Source: Prorocentrum cordatum (taxonomy: Eukaryota > Sar > Dinophyceae > Prorocentrales > Prorocentraceae). From it: DNA of 64,000 nt. Positions within the stretch are counted from its first letter, which is position 1; every line of letters begins with the position of its first letter. The DNA lies in NCBI GenBank assembly GCA_963575745.1, contig CAUYUJ010016148.1:55001-119000 (forward strand), given 5' to 3'. The notes under the pieces were generated by a model, which ran no database searches, had not been told where the DNA came from, and was given only the letters and a program-made list of their open reading frames with translations. A program made the position numbers and the translations under genes. This document shows positions 44,128 to 47,100 of this stretch, one piece after another.

Positions 44128-47100
44128 CGATGAGGATGAGGATGAGGATGAGGATGAGGATGAGGATGAGGATGAGGATGAGGATGAGGATGAGAATGAG
44201 GATGAGGATGAGGATGAGGATGAGGATCAGGATCAGGATCAGGATCAGGTTCAGGATCAGGATCAGGATCAGGATCAGGATCAGGATCAGGATCAGGATC
44301 AGGATCAGGATCAGGATCAGGATCAGGATCAGGATCAGGATCAGGATGAGGATGAGGATGAGGATGAGGATGAGGATGTTGATGTTGATGTTGATGTTGA
44401 TGTTGATGTTGATGTTGTTGATGGTGATGGTGATGCTGATGTTGGTGTTGTATTTTGATGATCGATAGTGAGGTCGAATGTGAGATCGATAGTGAGATCG
44501 ATGGTGATATCGATTGTGAGATCGAGCGTGAGACCGAATGTCAGATCGATTGCGAGATCGATTGTGAGATCGATAGTGGTATTGGTAGTGAGATCGATTG
44601 TGAGACCGAATGGGAGATCGATTGTGAGATCGATTGTGATATCGATAGTGAGATCGACAGTGAGACCGAATGTGAGATCGATAGTGGGATCTATTGTGAG
44701 ATCGATTGTGAGATCGATCGTCAGATCGATTGTGAGATCGATCGATTGAGATTGATAATGAGATCGATAGTGAGTTCGATAGTGAGATCGATGGTGAGAC
44801 CGAATGTGAGATCGATTGTGATATCGGTTGTGATATCGATAGGGAGATAGGTAGTGAGACCGAATGTACGATCGATAATGAGATCCAAAGTGAGTTCGAT
44901 AGTTAGATCGATAATCAGATCGAATGTGAGATCGATTGTGAGATCGATTGTGAGATCAATAGCGAGACCGAATGTGAGATCGATTGTGAGATCGATTGTG
45001 AGATCGATAGTCAGATCGATTGTGAGATCGATCGATTGAGATCGATTGTGAGATCGGTAGTGAGTTCGATAGTAAGATCGATCGAGTGCGACGTTGGTCC
45101 CTTCCCCCCCCCTCACCTCCTTATCACCCGAAGGGTGGTCGTATAGGTATCTTGAGGTCCAGCCTATCTGGGAGGATTTCAGAGCTTATCCGGATCGCTG
45201 GCATTTCTCTTGCAAGCGCACGCCGAAAAGAGTCTCGCCCATCGTCATCGCCTACGTGTCGTGGCCGAGCCATTGATACGTCATGTTTCGCATGTTTACG
45301 CTCCTGTTTTGTTTTCGCCGTCGTCTTTGCTGCGTTTCCAAAACGTCGTTTACGTAAGTTGTCTCATGTCGTAATTCACGTGATGGTTCACGGAGTGCCA
45401 TTGGTCACTCGTCGCAGCTCGCAGCCCCCCAGGGGGCCGCCGCGAGGTCTCGGCCGATGTGCGTACCGCCCCACGTTGCTGGGCCTCCCAGGAAGCCCGC
45501 GGAAGTGGCGACTGTTGCGCCATGCGCAACCCCCCCCCCAGGGAGCCGCGAGGTCTCGGCCGCTGTGCGTCCCCACTCCACTCCGCGGGGCCTCCTGGGA
45601 GCCCGCGGAGGTGGCGACGGTTGCGCCACTCGCAGACTTCCAGGGGGAGCCGCGGGTCTCGGCCGACGCGCGTACCACCCCAGGCCCCCGGCCCTGCGGG
45701 CGCGCGCGCGGTCCAAAAAGGGGCCCACGATGTGGCCCCGGCCAGGCAATTGCGGCGGCGTCCTCGCCCGAGTTGTGTGATTTTGCCATCCAGGGCCTGC
45801 AGAGGTCCCGACTGGTCGGGGGTTCGTGCACGGGGGGGCTTCCGCTATGTCGGGCGTGTCCCCCTACAGGTAGATTTCCAACGAAAAAGTCAAAAACATA
45901 CCCCCAAAATACCCCAAAGAGATCAAACAACCACCCAAACAATAGTCCCCAGGCGGCTATTTTTGGACTATGTTTGGATTATTTGTTGGGTATTTTCATT
46001 TCTTTCGTCGAGAATCCCCCCTGTACGGGGTCGGGCCCGACTTAGGGCTTCCGGTGGGGTTGGGGCACGAGCCCGGCTGGAGGCCCACATGGTCTTCTTC
46101 CGGGAGCCGTTTGGAGCGCGGTGCTCTTCCCAAGCCCACCTCCGTCCCTGCCCCACCTCGACTCGGCATCGCTCGGACGTGTGCAGCAGTTTTCCTTCGG
46201 CGAGGGCCATCGAGGAGCATCCTTGATCATTTGGCGGAAAAATCGGGCCGGGCGAAAGGGGGGGATTGGGAAAGGGGGGGGTACGAAATCTGATGCATGC
46301 AGCCGGTTTCGGCTTCACCGAGGGGCCCATTTCTCGATACATGGGCGCCTCCGGCGCCAGGAGGCGCCGGGGAAATCAGCTACGTGAGCTGATTCTCAAA
46401 CCCCCCCTTTGCTATCCCCCCCTTTCGCCCGACCCGAAACAACCGCGCACGAAGCCAAGAAAAAACACAGGGAGTGGACGTCCGAGGAGCGATGGCCAGT
46501 TGATGCCCCCCCCTCCCCCCGAACTGGCTCCCCTGGGAGCATCCTTGATCGCCGAGGACCATCGAGGAGCATCCTTGATCATCGAGGAGCATCCTCGCCG
46601 AGGACCATCGAAGACCATCGAGGACCATCGAGGAGCATCCTTGATCATTCGGCGAAAAAAACCGCGCACGAAGCCAAGAAGAAGCACAGGGAGTGGACGT
46701 CCGAGGTGCGATGGCCAGTTGATGCCCCCCCCCCCCCCGAACTGGCTCCCCGGGGGGGGGAGCTTTGCGTCCAGGCTCTGGCCCCGAGGCCCGGCCACGG
46801 GGCCCCCGAGGCCGGAGTCGAGGTCAGCGCCCAGACTTCTCTTTCCAAACGCACATCTTTCAGGAGGGGAAAAACACACAGACACAATGATTCGTCGATT
46901 CCCAGAAAATATAAGAAAATATGGGAAGTGGGGGGGAAGACAGAAACCCTGAAAATGTGGGAACAAACATTGGGAATCCTTTTATTTGTGTGCATTTATT
47001 TGTGTGTCCTTGGGCCCCTTCAATCTTCGGAGGTCTGGGATTACGGCGCCTGCGGACAGGAGGTGCTTGCCCTGTGGGTCGAGGTCGCCTTCGCCGTCCG

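Larger units (their letters stand above)
34361..46774 (+). other. 12.4-kb intron or missing-exon interval of the KNTC1-like gene
   Basis: Contains the SnoaL-like gene, at least 15 TIR elements, several tandem arrays and three large microsatellites. No exon fitting the KNTC1-like gene was recognised; one or more small exons may be hidden. Confidence 0.35.

Noticed and set aside
43641-44468. A 275-residue frame ending in Met-Met, Met-Arg and Ile-Arg repeats.
   Set aside because: Derived from the GATGAT and GAGGAT blocks.
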